Shown here in pieces: positions 37,021 to 44,927 of a stretch of DNA of 64,000 bases. The translations under genes were made by a program, and so were the position numbers. Each line of letters starts with the position of its first letter. Within the stretch, counting starts at the first letter, position 1. The notes under the pieces were generated by a model. That model saw nothing but the letters and a program-made list of their open reading frames with translations. It was not told the DNA's origin and searched no databases. Origin of the DNA: JAMXLO01 sp963794185 (GTDB lineage Bacteria > Pseudomonadota > Alphaproteobacteria > Acetobacterales > Acetobacteraceae); assembly GCA_963794185.1 (NCBI GenBank), contig CAWCDM010000072.1:71140-135139 (forward strand). Reading direction: 5' to 3'.

Positions 37021-38703
37021 TCAGAAGTTGACCACGTTGCCGATCACGAAGCCCTGGCCTTTGACGTTGTTGTTCAGGTTCGCGCCCGCCGCTGTTCCGA
37101 CCGCGCCGGAGACGAAGTTGCGAGCGCCCTGGTACTGGTCGCCCCAGAGATATTCGCCAAATGCGGTGAAACCGGGCGCAACGGTGTAGCTGCCGCCGAC
37201 GGAGATCGCCTCGGCCACGCAACTGGCTGATGCCGGACAGGTTCACGTTGCCCTGCTGCCAGAACTCCTCGGCGACGATGCCGACCGTGAGCGGCCCGGC
37301 CACATACTTCACGCCGAGCCAGGATGCCGACCAGCGGCGCGCCGCCCTTCGGCTGCAGGCCCAACTGGCCATTCATCTGGCCGCCCACGACGTTGCCGCC
37401 GACCGTGAACCCGGCAAACGTCGCCGCAATGCCAGCACTGCCGATCGCCAGGTCGTTGTAGCTGCCGTTGAACTTGCTGCCCGGCACCGAGGTGTTGCCG
37501 AGCACGGCGGCCGTGGTCGGCCCGGTGTAGTTGGCGTGCTGGCTGCCCTCACCCACGACATAGGCCAGCAGGCCGGTCGCGCCGAACTGGCCCTGGTAAC
37601 GTGCGCCGATCGCCGCCTGGTTGATCGAACGCGAGCCGTCCTGGATGCCGGGGCCGGACGATAGCGTCGGACAGCCGGTATTGGCGATGGCGCACGAGTT
37701 GCCGGTGCCGGTGCCGCTGCCTTGAAGTGAATTGACGAAAGGGGCGATGTTGTCGCTGCCGATGCCGTTGCCGTTCGAGGTGTTCGGCGCGTACTGGATG
37801 CCGAAGTCGAAGCCGGCGATCTGCGGCGACAGATAGACCGCCTTGGCGTTGTCGTATTCGTTGCCGGCCTGCCCCAGGAACACGAATGCCGGGATTGGCG
37901 CCGCCTACGATGTTCGTCACGTCGCCGCCGTTCAGGTTGCCGGTCGGCAGGAACTGGAAGGTCGTCACGCCGTTGTCGAAGATGCTGATCAGGCCGTCGG
38001 CCTGGCCGACGCGCACGATGCCCCACTGCTCGCCGGCGACGTAGGTGAAGGCGCGCCGCACGAACAGCGTCTCGAACGAGGAGTAGCCGCTGGCGCCCGA
38101 ACGCCGTTGTTGCTGATCTGGCCGATGAAGTTCTGCCGCATCTCGATCGCCGCGCCGTAGCGCAGGCCGTTGGTCGCCATGGCGTCAACGCCCATGTAGA
38201 GACGCGCGAAGCTGTCGATCGCCTGCGGCATGACCTTGACACTGCCGACGCCGTTCTGGCCGAGGGCGGTGCCGAGCGGGGTATTGGGTATCGTGACCGT
38301 CGAGCCCGCGGCAAACCCGCCGGCAGGAACCGTGACCGAAAGCGGCGTCGCGCCGGGCGAACCGGCGGGCGCGGTCGTCGCATTGCCGATCCTTCCCGCC
38401 TGCGCGGAGGTCGCCGTCACCACATGCTGGTCAAGACTGCCCCAGGTGGCCTGGAAGTCCACCTGCACCTTGCCGTTGACGTGAACGACCATGGTGCCTG
38501 GCGTCGGGTTGGCGAGCTGACCCGGAAGCATCGGTGCCTGGTAGTTGTTGTTGTTGTTCGCGCCCGCCGCGGGGCTGGCCGCCGGTGGAAAGGCCGTCTG
38601 GCCTTGTGTGGGTACGCCGACGACCGGCGTCTGGGCCAAAGCCGCTGCCGATCAGTCCCCCGGTTCCCAGCGTGGCCACACTCGCCAGCAGAAACTTGCG
38701 CAT
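37021..38703 (-). pseudogene. Outer-membrane porin, chromosomal copy 1, five frameshifts and separated from its leader
   Basis: A Gram-negative porin of about 560 codons that starts MRKFLLASVATLGTGGLIG (signal peptide) and ends KGQGFVIGNVVNF with the terminal Phe of outer-membrane barrels. Against the intact copy at 39577 it has five single-base changes of frame: an extra base near 38641 (GGCAGCGGC for GGCACGGC), a lost base near 38105, an extra base near 37900, one near 37322 and one near 37210. Otherwise the two are highly similar at DNA level. Its leader is intact only to the GCAACCATAT at 38829. Upstream of that lies the left end of the integrative element. The indels may be true decay after promoter loss, or partly sequence error. 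Confidence 0.88.
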
Positions 38704-38830
38704 TCCATCCTCCTCTTTGCGCCGGCAGGCCGGCGAGGTTTCCAGATGCTGTCCTGATGTCCCCGCGGATCGGTGAGCTCGAAGCGGACACGGGTCGATA
38801 CATTCGGACAAGGCGCATCCAGATCGGGGC

Positions 38831-38847
38831 AACCATATACTCGTATT
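38831..38847. other. attL: left junction of the integrative element
   Basis: AACCATA (38831-38837) followed by the element arm TACTCGTATT (38838-38847). The chromosomal side, CAGATCGGGGC, is the porin-1 leader. The same AACCATAT occurs in direct orientation at 51391. The uninterrupted leader of porin 2 (39442-39449, minus sense GACCATAT) shows what the empty site looks like. No tRNA gene is involved. Confidence 0.85.
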
Positions 38848-39351
38848 TTAGTGCGCGAAGTTGAACGTGGCGCCAAGTATAATGTTGATATAATTACGTA
38901 TTTTAAGAGGCATTCGAACGTCAGGCTCGTCCGCCATTGGATAAACAGGACATTAACAGGACAGGAGGGTGAAAATCCCGCGGATCGACCGGCGGGACGC
39001 ATGCTGCTCGTGCGGCGATGAGCACAAAACCGCCTTGACCGCTCGCTGTCAGACTTCCCACTGGACGCATTAACCGCCTTTCCCGCGAGCGCACGCCTCC
39101 ACTCGCCATCGTGGCGGTGATCTAGCGCTCTTCGCTTCCTCAAGCGGTCCTTGGTCCGTCGGTCCTAGGTCCGTTGGAGCCGGCGATGCGGAAACGGAGG
39201 TCGGAGGCCCGGTAGCTCGGCCGGATGTTTGGAAAGCCGCCCGCGCACGGCAAGGCTCTCTCAACTATGCCCCGCCAACTCCCAGCGCCCCGGGCCGTCA
39301 CCCGCATAATCACCGGCAGGAAGGAAAGCCGCGCGGTCACCGTGCCTAGTG
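38848..39351. other. Left-end non-coding segment of the integrative element
   Basis: About 500 bases without a supportable gene. It begins AT-rich (TATAATGTTGATATAATTACGTATTTTAA around 38878-38906) and then holds the arm-type repeat at 38942. The rest, to the start of the porin-2 duplication at 39352, is GC-rich with no open frame that resembles a protein. Confidence 0.6.
38942..38962. other. Putative arm-type integrase-binding repeat, left
   Basis: AACAGGACATTAACAGGACA contains two copies of ACAGGACA spaced by three bases, about 100 bp inside attL. The same doubled motif, with one base different, lies about 130 bp inside attR at 51240, in the same orientation. Such paired, spaced repeats are expected for the N-terminal arm-binding domain of phage-type integrases. 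Confidence 0.6.
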
Positions 39352-39576
39352 TCAACGAGGGACATGTTGCGGTTTTGCCACGGTGTCTCAGTAATGTCGC
39401 GAGAAGGTGTGAAACGTTATTTGCACGCCACGTGACCGGAGATATGGTCGCCCCGATCTGGATGCGCCTTGTCCGAATGTATCGACCCGTGTCCGCTTCG
39501 AGCTCACCGATCCGCCGGGACATCAGGACAGCATCTGGAAACCTCGCCGGCCTGCCGGCGCAAAGAGGAGGATGGA
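39352..39576 (+). promoter_or_regulatory. Leader and upstream region of porin copy 2
   Basis: The first 97 bases (39352-39448) are identical, in inverted orientation, to 51392-51488, the upstream half of the host porin leader. The remainder (to 39576) matches the leader of porin 1 with about one mismatch and ends with the ribosome-binding site GAGGAGG. It therefore shows the leader as it was before integration, including the unoccupied core. Exact -35/-10 boxes cannot be assigned. Confidence 0.7.
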
Positions 39577-41256
39577 ATGCGCAAGTTTCTGCTGGCGAGT
39601 GTGGCCACGCTGGGAACCGGGGGACTGATCGGCACGGCTTTGGCCCAGACGCCCGTCGTCGGCGTACCCACACAAGGTCAGACGGCCTTTCCACCGGCGG
39701 CCAGCCCCGCAGCGGGCGCGAACAACAACAACAACTACCAGGCACCGGCGCTTCCGGGTCAGCTCGCCAACCCGACCCCAGGCACCATGGTCGTTCACGT
39801 CAACGGCAAGGTGCAGGTGGACTTCCAGGCCACCTGGGGCAGTCTTGACCAGCATGTGGTGACGGCAACCTCCGCGCAGGCGGGAAGGATCGGCAATGCG
39901 ACGACCGCCCCCGCCGGTTCGCCGGGCGCGACGCCGCTTTCGGTCACGGTTCCTGCCGGCGGGTTTCCCGCGGGCTCGACGGTCACGATACCCAATACCC
40001 CGCTCGGCACCGCCCTCGGCCAGAACGGCGTCGGCAGTGTCAAGGTCATGCCGCAGGCGATCGACAGCTTCGCGCGTCTCTACATGGGCGCTGACGCCAT
40101 GGCGACCAACGGCCTGCGCTACGGCGCGGCGTTCGAAATCCGGCAGAACTTCATCGGCCAGATCAGCAACAACGGCAGTTCCGGCGCCAGCGGCTACTCC
40201 TCGTTCGAGACGCTGTTCGTACGGCGCGCCTTCACCTACGTCGCCGGCGAGCAGTGGGGCATCGTGCGCATCGGCCAGGCCGACGGCCTGATCAGCATCT
40301 TCGACAACGGCGTGACGACCTTTCAGTTCCTGCCGACCGGCAACCTGAACGGCGGCGACGTGACGAACATAGTGGGCGGCCCAATCCCGGCATTCGTGTG
40401 GCTGGCGCAGGCGGGCAACGAATACGACAACGCCAAGGCGGTCTACATGTCGCCGCAGATCGCCGGCTTCGACTTCGGCATCCAGTACGCGCCGAACACC
40501 TCGAACGGCAACGGCATCGGCAGCCCCAACATCGCCCCCTTGGTCGGCTCGCTCAACGGCTCGGGCACTGGCACCGGCAACTCCTGCTCGGTCGCCAACA
40601 CCGGCTGTCCGACGCTGTCGTCCGGCCCCGGCATCCAGGACGGCTCGCGTTCGATCAACCAGGCGGCGATCGGCGCACGTTACCAGGGCCAGTTCGGCGC
40701 GACCGGCCTGCTGGCCTATGTCGTGGGTGAGGGCAGCCAGCACGCCAACTACACCGGGCCGACCACGGCCGCCGTGCTGGGCAACACCTCGGTGCCGGGC
40801 AGCAAGTTTAACGGCAGCTTCAATGACCTGGCGATCGGCAGCGCCGGCATCGCGGCGACCTTTGCCGGCTTCACCGTCGGCGGCAACGTTGTCGGTGGGC
40901 AGATGAACGGCCAGTTGGGCCTGCAACCAAAGGGCGGCGCGCCGCTGGTCGGCTTCTTGCTTGGCGCGAAATACGTGGCCGGGCCGCTCACGGTCGGCAT
41001 CGTCGCCGAGGAGTCCTGGCAGCAGGGCAACGTGAACCTGTCCGGCATCAGCCAGTTGCGTGGCAGGGCGATCTCCGTCGGCGGCAGCTTCACTGTTGCG
41101 CCCGGTTTCACCGTATTTGGCGAATATCTCTGGGGCGACCAGACCCAGGGCGCGCGCAACTTCGTCTCCGGCGCGGTCGGAACGGCGGCCGGCGCGAACC
41201 TGAACAACAACATCAAAGGCCAGGGCTTCGTGGTCGGCGACGTGGTCAACTTCTGA
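39577..41256 (+). CDS. Outer-membrane porin, intact copy carried inside the element
   Basis: A 559-residue trimeric-type porin allowing diffusion of small solutes through the outer membrane. Signal peptide MRKFLLASVATLGTGGLIGTALAQ; an unusual N-terminal extension (about 25-190) with PTPGTMVVHVNGKVQVDFQATW, the expected first strand; then barrel strands such as SFARLYMGADAMATNGLRYGAAFEIRQNF, FVRRAFTYVAGEQWGIVRIGQADGLISIFD and AGFDFGIQYAPNTSNGNGIG. A Cys pair SCSVANTGC may form an extracellular-loop disulfide. Ends GQGFVVGDVVNF with terminal Phe. Complete with its own leader and terminator, it is an inverted duplicate of the broken porin at 37021 and can replace it functionally. Confidence 0.93.
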   Translation: MRKFLLASVATLGTGGLIGTALAQTPVVGVPTQGQTAFPPAASPAAGANNNNNYQAPALPGQLANPTPGTMVVHVNGKVQVDFQATWGSLDQHVVTATSAQAGRIGNATTAPAGSPGATPLSVTVPAGGFPAGSTVTIPNTPLGTALGQNGVGSVKVMPQAIDSFARLYMGADAMATNGLRYGAAFEIRQNFIGQISNNGSSGASGYSSFETLFVRRAFTYVAGEQWGIVRIGQADGLISIFDNGVTTFQFLPTGNLNGGDVTNIVGGPIPAFVWLAQAGNEYDNAKAVYMSPQIAGFDFGIQYAPNTSNGNGIGSPNIAPLVGSLNGSGTGTGNSCSVANTGCPTLSSGPGIQDGSRSINQAAIGARYQGQFGATGLLAYVVGEGSQHANYTGPTTAAVLGNTSVPGSKFNGSFNDLAIGSAGIAATFAGFTVGGNVVGGQMNGQLGLQPKGGAPLVGFLLGAKYVAGPLTVGIVAEESWQQGNVNLSGISQLRGRAISVGGSFTVAPGFTVFGEYLWGDQTQGARNFVSGAVGTAAGANLNNNIKGQGFVVGDVVNF

Positions 41257-41281
41257 CCCCATCGCGGGTCGCGGCGAAAAC

Positions 41282-41313
41282 CGGCGGGGGGTCATTCCCC
41301 GCCGCTTTTTTGT
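41282..41313 (+). terminator. Rho-independent terminator of porin copy 2
   Basis: GGCGGGGGGTCATTCCCCGCC hairpin followed directly by CGCTTTTTT, 26 bp after the porin stop codon. The same hairpin, without the T-run, follows the disrupted porin. Confidence 0.85.
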
Positions 41314-41639
41314 CGGGTCAGCGATGAGACGACGAACCCCTGGGTTATGCTGGCACAGGCGCTAAAAGGAACTTCCGGGTCTGCATCTGCATAGATCTCA
41401 GCAATCGCAGCAAGCTCCGTGTTGGACAGGGCGGCAATGTCGCGGACGATGCGGGGCTAACGGCGTATGCGATCTACAGACCATCAGCGACGAGGAACCC
41501 GGCCGCCGCCCAGGTCACGCTCGGCTCGTGCGCGGCGATCGGGACGCTCAAGCCCCTTCTAGCAGCCTGTCGGACTCAAGGCGAAAATGGGCTGTGCGCG
41601 CAAGATCATGTTGCGCCAGCACCCAGTGATGACCATACG
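41314..41639. other. Gene-free segment with a possible IS end
   Basis: No supportable gene. TAGCAGCCTGTCGGACTC at about 41563-41580 resembles terminal repeats of several IS families (AGCCTGTCGGAC type), so this may be insertion-sequence debris. It abuts the truncated group II intron ORF at 41640. Confidence 0.4.
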
Positions 41640-41951
41640 TTACGCATAGACCGCGCCGCCGCAACGCTTGACGACCATCTGTGCCACACGATCGGCCACA
41701 GTTGGTACGCCCAGGAGCCGTTGCCCGCCACTCTTCTTCGGAATGGCAACGGCACGAACCGGCGGTGGAAAGTAGCTTCCCGAGCTCATTCTGTTCCAGA
41801 TCTTGTAGAGATTACCCTTCAAGTCGGCTTCGAATTGCCCGATCGTCTGTCCATCCACCCCAGCAGCACCGGCATTGGCCCTGACCACCTTGTAGGCTTC
41901 GTATACCAGCTTCTTGTCGATACTAAACGGCTTGTTTGCTGCACTCACCAT
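41640..41951 (-). pseudogene. Truncated group II intron reverse transcriptase/maturase (ltrA type)
   Basis: 103 residues: MVSAANKPFSIDKKLVYEAY, then AGAAGVDGQTIGQFEADLKGNLYKIWNRMSSGSYFPPPVRAVAIPKKSGGQRLLGVPTVADRVAQMVVK. This is the RT-0/RT-1 region of intron-encoded proteins (full length about 420-480 residues). After QMVVK the match ends abruptly (near 41657) and the frame stops, marking a deletion breakpoint. AGGAGG precedes the ATG. Confidence 0.88.
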
Positions 41952-42508
41952 GTCCTCCTGTCACCAGTTGCCTGGTTGATGCAGCCACCTGACCCGATCC
42001 CTTTGCTCCCGCCCCATTACAGTGCGCTCATCGCTCGTACGGATCGGTCCGTCCCAGTGCTCCGCCTCGGTTATCTAGCCTCGCGGTTTTCGCCGCTTGG
42101 GCTTCTCCCTTGCCATCGAAGCGACTGGTTCCTGCAGTTCCGCGCAGAAGCCTGTGTTGGTGTCACGCCCCCTATACGCCGGTCGCCGCCTGCCCAGTCA
42201 TCAGGCTCCCGGCAGGCTGGTCCCAGGAGATCGAAACGCCCCTGGTTTTGACGACGGTTCTCTGGATAACGACGCGTCTTCGAAGGGTTCACTTGCGTTC
42301 GTCTCACCACCACATACCTGCTCGAGGTTGTCCTCGAACTTTGTCTCCAGCGCTCACGACCACGGCTCTTGACCGCAGCCGCCTGGAGTGGTTTGGGACC
42401 CGCCCCTGAAGGCCGATCCCGAGGGGCCTACCCTCATCTCCTGCGCAGCTTGTGCTCACGGTCCATCAGTTCATGGTGAACTCCTTTCCGTGTGCTTCTG
42501 CAGCACAC
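41640..42508 (-). mobile_element. Group II intron, 5' fragment only
   Basis: On the minus strand a GTGTGCTGCAGAAGCACAC stem at 42508-42490 forms the probable 5' boundary (GUGYG-type). It is followed by about 540 bases of structured non-coding RNA and then the start of an intron-encoded reverse transcriptase at 41951. The ORF stops after about 100 residues, and the rest of the protein, the maturase domain and RNA domains V/VI are absent. The 5' boundary falls exactly inside a transposase codon series (HWSIE), so the intron had inserted in an ISAs1-type element. It cannot splice or move on its own. Confidence 0.7.
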
Positions 42509-42611
42509 TCTCGATGCTCCAGTGGTCGCGAATGGCCTTGGCACATTGAGCGGCTGGCAGCGCGACGTCGCTGACAAACAATGCGATTTCGCTGGTTGAG
42601 CGCCACAGCCC
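42507..42611 (-). pseudogene. ISAs1 family transposase fragment
   Basis: GLWRSTSEIALFVSDVALPAAQCAKAIRDHWSIES corresponds to the region before the conserved HWxIEN motif of ISAs1-type DDE transposases. Homology ends at the intron 5' boundary (42508), and the continuation (usually LHWVLDV) is missing from the window. A remnant with no function. Confidence 0.65.
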
Positions 42612-42658
42612 GCCTTCTGCGTCCCATCCCGATCCGGCGGCGCTGTCCGTTGCCCTTC

Positions 42659-42913
42659 TCAATCCGTCGCGCGCGGAACTCCAGTGATGATCATCACGGG
42701 TCCCCCGTTCGCGCCCGCCATTTGAAGCGGTAGCACCTTGCCAACAAGGGTCAGGAACGCCGCAGGATTTCTTTCTGATTGCGTGACGAGGTAATCAACG
42801 CCGCCGGCCTTGTCCAACGCTGCCAGTATCATGGCTCGCACGTCGGCAGTCAGCTTATTCGGGACGCCCTTTGGTCTACCCTGGCCAGATGTGCTGCTCC
42901 TTGGCATCGGCAA
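42659..42913 (-). CDS. Phage-type small protein resembling a terminase small-subunit N-terminal region
   Basis: 84 residues: MPMPRSSTSGQGRPKGVPNKLTADVRAMILAALDKAGGVDYLVTQSERNPAAFLTLVGKVLPLQMAG. The RPKGxPNKLTxDV start and NPxAFLxLVGKVLPLQ end are seen in small prophage proteins encoded just before the large terminase, likely DNA-recognition subunits. No large terminase follows; the downstream DNA is ISAs1/intron debris. It may be a stranded packaging gene or part of a satellite's packaging-hijack function. Role uncertain. Confidence 0.65.
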   Translation of the reverse strand: MPMPRSSTSGQGRPKGVPNKLTADVRAMILAALDKAGGVDYLVTQSERNPAAFLTLVGKVLPLQMAGANGGPVMIITGVPRATD

Positions 42914-42968
42914 ATCACCGCACTTTGCGCTTTCTGTGTCGGCATCTTATTTCGGCACTGAGACGCTC

Positions 42969-43073
42969 CAGTGCAAGGAGCAACAGGCCGCGATCAAGCG
43001 TATCCACACACTCCATGCCCAAGGTCACTCGCTGCGGGCGATCTCAGCTGATCTGGCGAAACGAGGGACCTGA
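42969..43073 (+). pseudogene. Recombinase/resolvase C-terminal HTH fragment
   Basis: About 34 residues, QQAAIKRIHTLHAQGHSLRAISADLAKRG, match the helix-turn-helix end of serine recombinases or IS transposases. There is no start codon of its own and no catalytic domain upstream. Probably a relic. Confidence 0.4.
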
Positions 43074-43115
43074 ACCGGATGCTCTGTCGCACCATGTTCG
43101 CTGTGCTGCTCGCCA

Positions 43116-43568
43116 GTGGGCTCTACAGCCCCAGCGATAGCCACGCCGATCAACGTTCCGACCATGCCGTGGACCGCATACGCAGCGGTGGAATCACCGC
43201 GCACTGCGCCATTGGCAACGAAGGAAGAGCCAAAGAGGCGCCTCGATGTGCAGGATCTCGATGTCAAATTGCCGGGATTCGGCATTGGTCTAAAAGGGTT
43301 CAAGCTCGACCTTGGCGGATTGAAGCTGGGCGAAGGAGTCCTGCTCGGTCTTGCGTCTTTGGTTGCAATTGTCTGTGGGTTCGTGTGGGAAAATGCTGGT
43401 ATATTGTATTTTGTCGGTATTGTTCTTGGATTCATTGGATGGAGACAAGCAAAGGCCGCCGGAAACAAGACAGGAGTGGCACTGAACCTGATTGGAGTGG
43501 TGGTCGGGATTGTAACCGTTACGCTGCTGGTTGTGGTGCTGTCAGCCTTCCTCGTCGTAGATCATTAG
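43116..43568 (+). CDS. Small membrane protein, DUF4190-like C-terminus
   Basis: 150 residues from the ATG at 43116, although a later start is possible. The N-terminal half is soluble (EEPKRRLDVQDLDVKLPGFGIGLKGFKLDLGGLKLGEG). The C-terminal half has two or three hydrophobic helices, LLGLASLVAIVCGFVW, AGILYFVGIVLGFIGWRQAKAAGNKTGVALNLIGVVVGIVTVTLLVVVLSAFLVV. The central GFIGWRQAKAAGNKTGVALNLIGVVVGIV is typical of small DUF4190-like membrane proteins. AT-richer than the surroundings. A plus-strand gene in an element whose other genes are mostly minus-strand, so it could be an independently expressed (moron-type) gene. Confidence 0.6.
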   Translation: MGSTAPAIATPINVPTMPWTAYAAVESPRTAPLATKEEPKRRLDVQDLDVKLPGFGIGLKGFKLDLGGLKLGEGVLLGLASLVAIVCGFVWENAGILYFVGIVLGFIGWRQAKAAGNKTGVALNLIGVVVGIVTVTLLVVVLSAFLVVDH

Positions 43569-43589
43569 CCACTGCGACGGATGGGAAGA

Positions 43590-43967
43590 CTAAACTTGCA
43601 GGTCCGCCTCAAGTTGCCGCTCGATGGCTGAGAGTTCCGTATCAAAGTCCTTCGCCACCATGCGCAGCACCCACTCACGAGCGTCGATGATGTGCCAGAG
43701 CTCTGCACGGGCTTGGTCGTCTAAATTGCGTTCAGTTGCCAGCTTCACGCGAGCCGCCAGAATATCCTTACGGCATAACGCTAAAAGCTCCCGTGTCGCG
43801 GGAAGGCCGATCCGATCCCGCGACGCCTCCTCCTCCGGCGTCAGCTCCGCCCCGGCTTCCGCTAGGGCTTCGAGCCGGTCCATGAGCTCAGCGTAGACTT
43901 CGAGCCCGCCCAGGAACTCGTCCGCCTCTGCCTCGGCCGACTTCGCGGGCGACTTCGCGGGCGGCAT
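43590..43967 (-). CDS. Acidic coiled-coil-like hypothetical protein
   Basis: 125 residues, strongly acidic and mostly helical: MPPAKSPAKSAEAEADEFLGGLEVYAELMDRLEALAEAGAELTPEEEASRDRIGLPATRELLALCRKDILAARVKLA... ending ERQLEADLQV. Its ATG directly follows the methyltransferase stop (no spacer), so the two are co-translated. No family recognised. Charge and coupling would fit an accessory or DNA-mimic protein, but that is speculation. Confidence 0.6.
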   Translation of the reverse strand: MPPAKSPAKSAEAEADEFLGGLEVYAELMDRLEALAEAGAELTPEEEASRDRIGLPATRELLALCRKDILAARVKLATERNLDDQARAELWHIIDAREWVLRMVAKDFDTELSAIERQLEADLQV

Positions 43968-44594
43968 CTACGCGGCCTCCATTGCGGGCTCGGTCGGCAG
44001 TGGGTCAACCATACCCATACCCGGATCAAGTCGCCTGAACACCGTGATTACCCGAAATCGATGGTTTGTTGATTTCACAATTCCAATCACTGCTTCAATC
44101 TTGAACGTGGCCTTACGATACATAGGCAGCACCTGATCAAGCCATACAACATGAGTGCCAGGAGACAATCTCTTGAGTGCATGCATAACCACATTTCGCT
44201 TAACCATTGTCGTCTGATACCGTTCGGCGTCCTCAACACTATATGGCGGATCGGCCATCACAAGGTCATAGTCTTCTAGCGGCACACTCGTAAGAGTTTG
44301 TGCATCATCGATATACGTGGGGTTCAACTCCGGGTTTATATCAACCGTATCCCCGGGAATCACATTCAGGTCCACCTTTCCACTGAACAGGTGTAGGCAG
44401 CGCTTCTTGTCCGGGAACAACGCTTTGATGCGACGTAGGTATGTGGCCGGGTATCCGCCGTAGTATTGTGACTTCACACGATAGTCGTTGCCCATAATCC
44501 ATGTGCCTACTACTCGACCATCACCGGCAGTGAACAATGCGCCAGGAAATCCTGTCGCTGTCTCGTAATGGTTTATCCGATCAATCCACTGCAC
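43968..44594 (-). CDS. DNA adenine-type methyltransferase (DPPY motif)
   Basis: 208 residues with a GTG start at 44594 (AAGGAA upstream). The amino-methyltransferase motif IV DPPYSVEDAERYQTTMV is near residue 115, with DYDLVMADPPY before it. A SAM-site-like stretch is CLHLFSGKVDLNVIPGDTVDINPELNPTYIDDAQTL (motifs I-II, degenerate GxG as SGK). The size and lack of a recognisable target domain resemble phage orphan N6-adenine methyltransferases. No restriction enzyme is adjacent, so it probably protects or regulates element DNA. More AT-rich than the host genes. Confidence 0.78.
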   Translation of the reverse strand: MQWIDRINHYETATGFPGALFTAGDGRVVGTWIMGNDYRVKSQYYGGYPATYLRRIKALFPDKKRCLHLFSGKVDLNVIPGDTVDINPELNPTYIDDAQTLTSVPLEDYDLVMADPPYSVEDAERYQTTMVKRNVVMHALKRLSPGTHVVWLDQVLPMYRKATFKIEAVIGIVKSTNHRFRVITVFRRLDPGMGMVDPLPTEPAMEAA

Positions 44595-44672
44595 GGTGTG
44601 TTCCTTAATGTGAGTTACGATGAATAGTCGGGCGATCCTGCGTGCCGGACATATGCCCCACGATCTGGGATG

Positions 44673-44927
44673 TCAATACGGGATCGTAAGGTACGGAATG
44701 TAAATGTCGCGGTCTACCCCCCTTCCTCGGGTCACGTGCGCCGGGCAAATTCGGTTCAATGATTTGGCGGCCCGGCTGGACGTGGCCTCAAATGGATGCC
44801 CGCAGGTGTCGCGCACCCCTCTCCACACCAGGACCGTGGATGTCATGCCGAACCGATTGGTGTGCGTGTCGCCAATCTGATGTTTCAGTCGGGGCTTTAC
44901 CAAGTAGAGCGGTGTGCGGGTGCTCAT
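44673..44927 (-). CDS. Hypothetical protein of the replication operon
   Basis: 84 residues, MSTRTPLYLVKPRLKHQIGDTHTNRFGMTS... ending IYIPYLTIPY. Two Cys (RDTCGHPF, NRICPAH) each with a nearby His could bind a metal. Its start overlaps the stop of the upstream gene by four bases (ATGA), which is the main argument that it is real. No family recognised. Confidence 0.5.
   Translation of the reverse strand: MSTRTPLYLVKPRLKHQIGDTHTNRFGMTSTVLVWRGVRDTCGHPFEATSSRAAKSLNRICPAHVTRGRGVDRDIYIPYLTIPY

Noticed and set aside
37021..41256. Composite transposon with porins as inverted ends
   Set aside because: The inverted repeats are porin genes without transposase or IS termini, and the att-site evidence explains the structure better.
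39523..41295. 590-residue open frame antisense to the intact porin
   Set aside because: The opposite strand encodes a complete porin with signal peptide, RBS and terminator; the antisense product has no recognisable motif.
43025..43468. 147-residue minus-strand frame opposite the membrane protein
   Set aside because: Pro/Ser/Thr-rich without hydrophobic or domain pattern; the plus strand gives coherent membrane helices.
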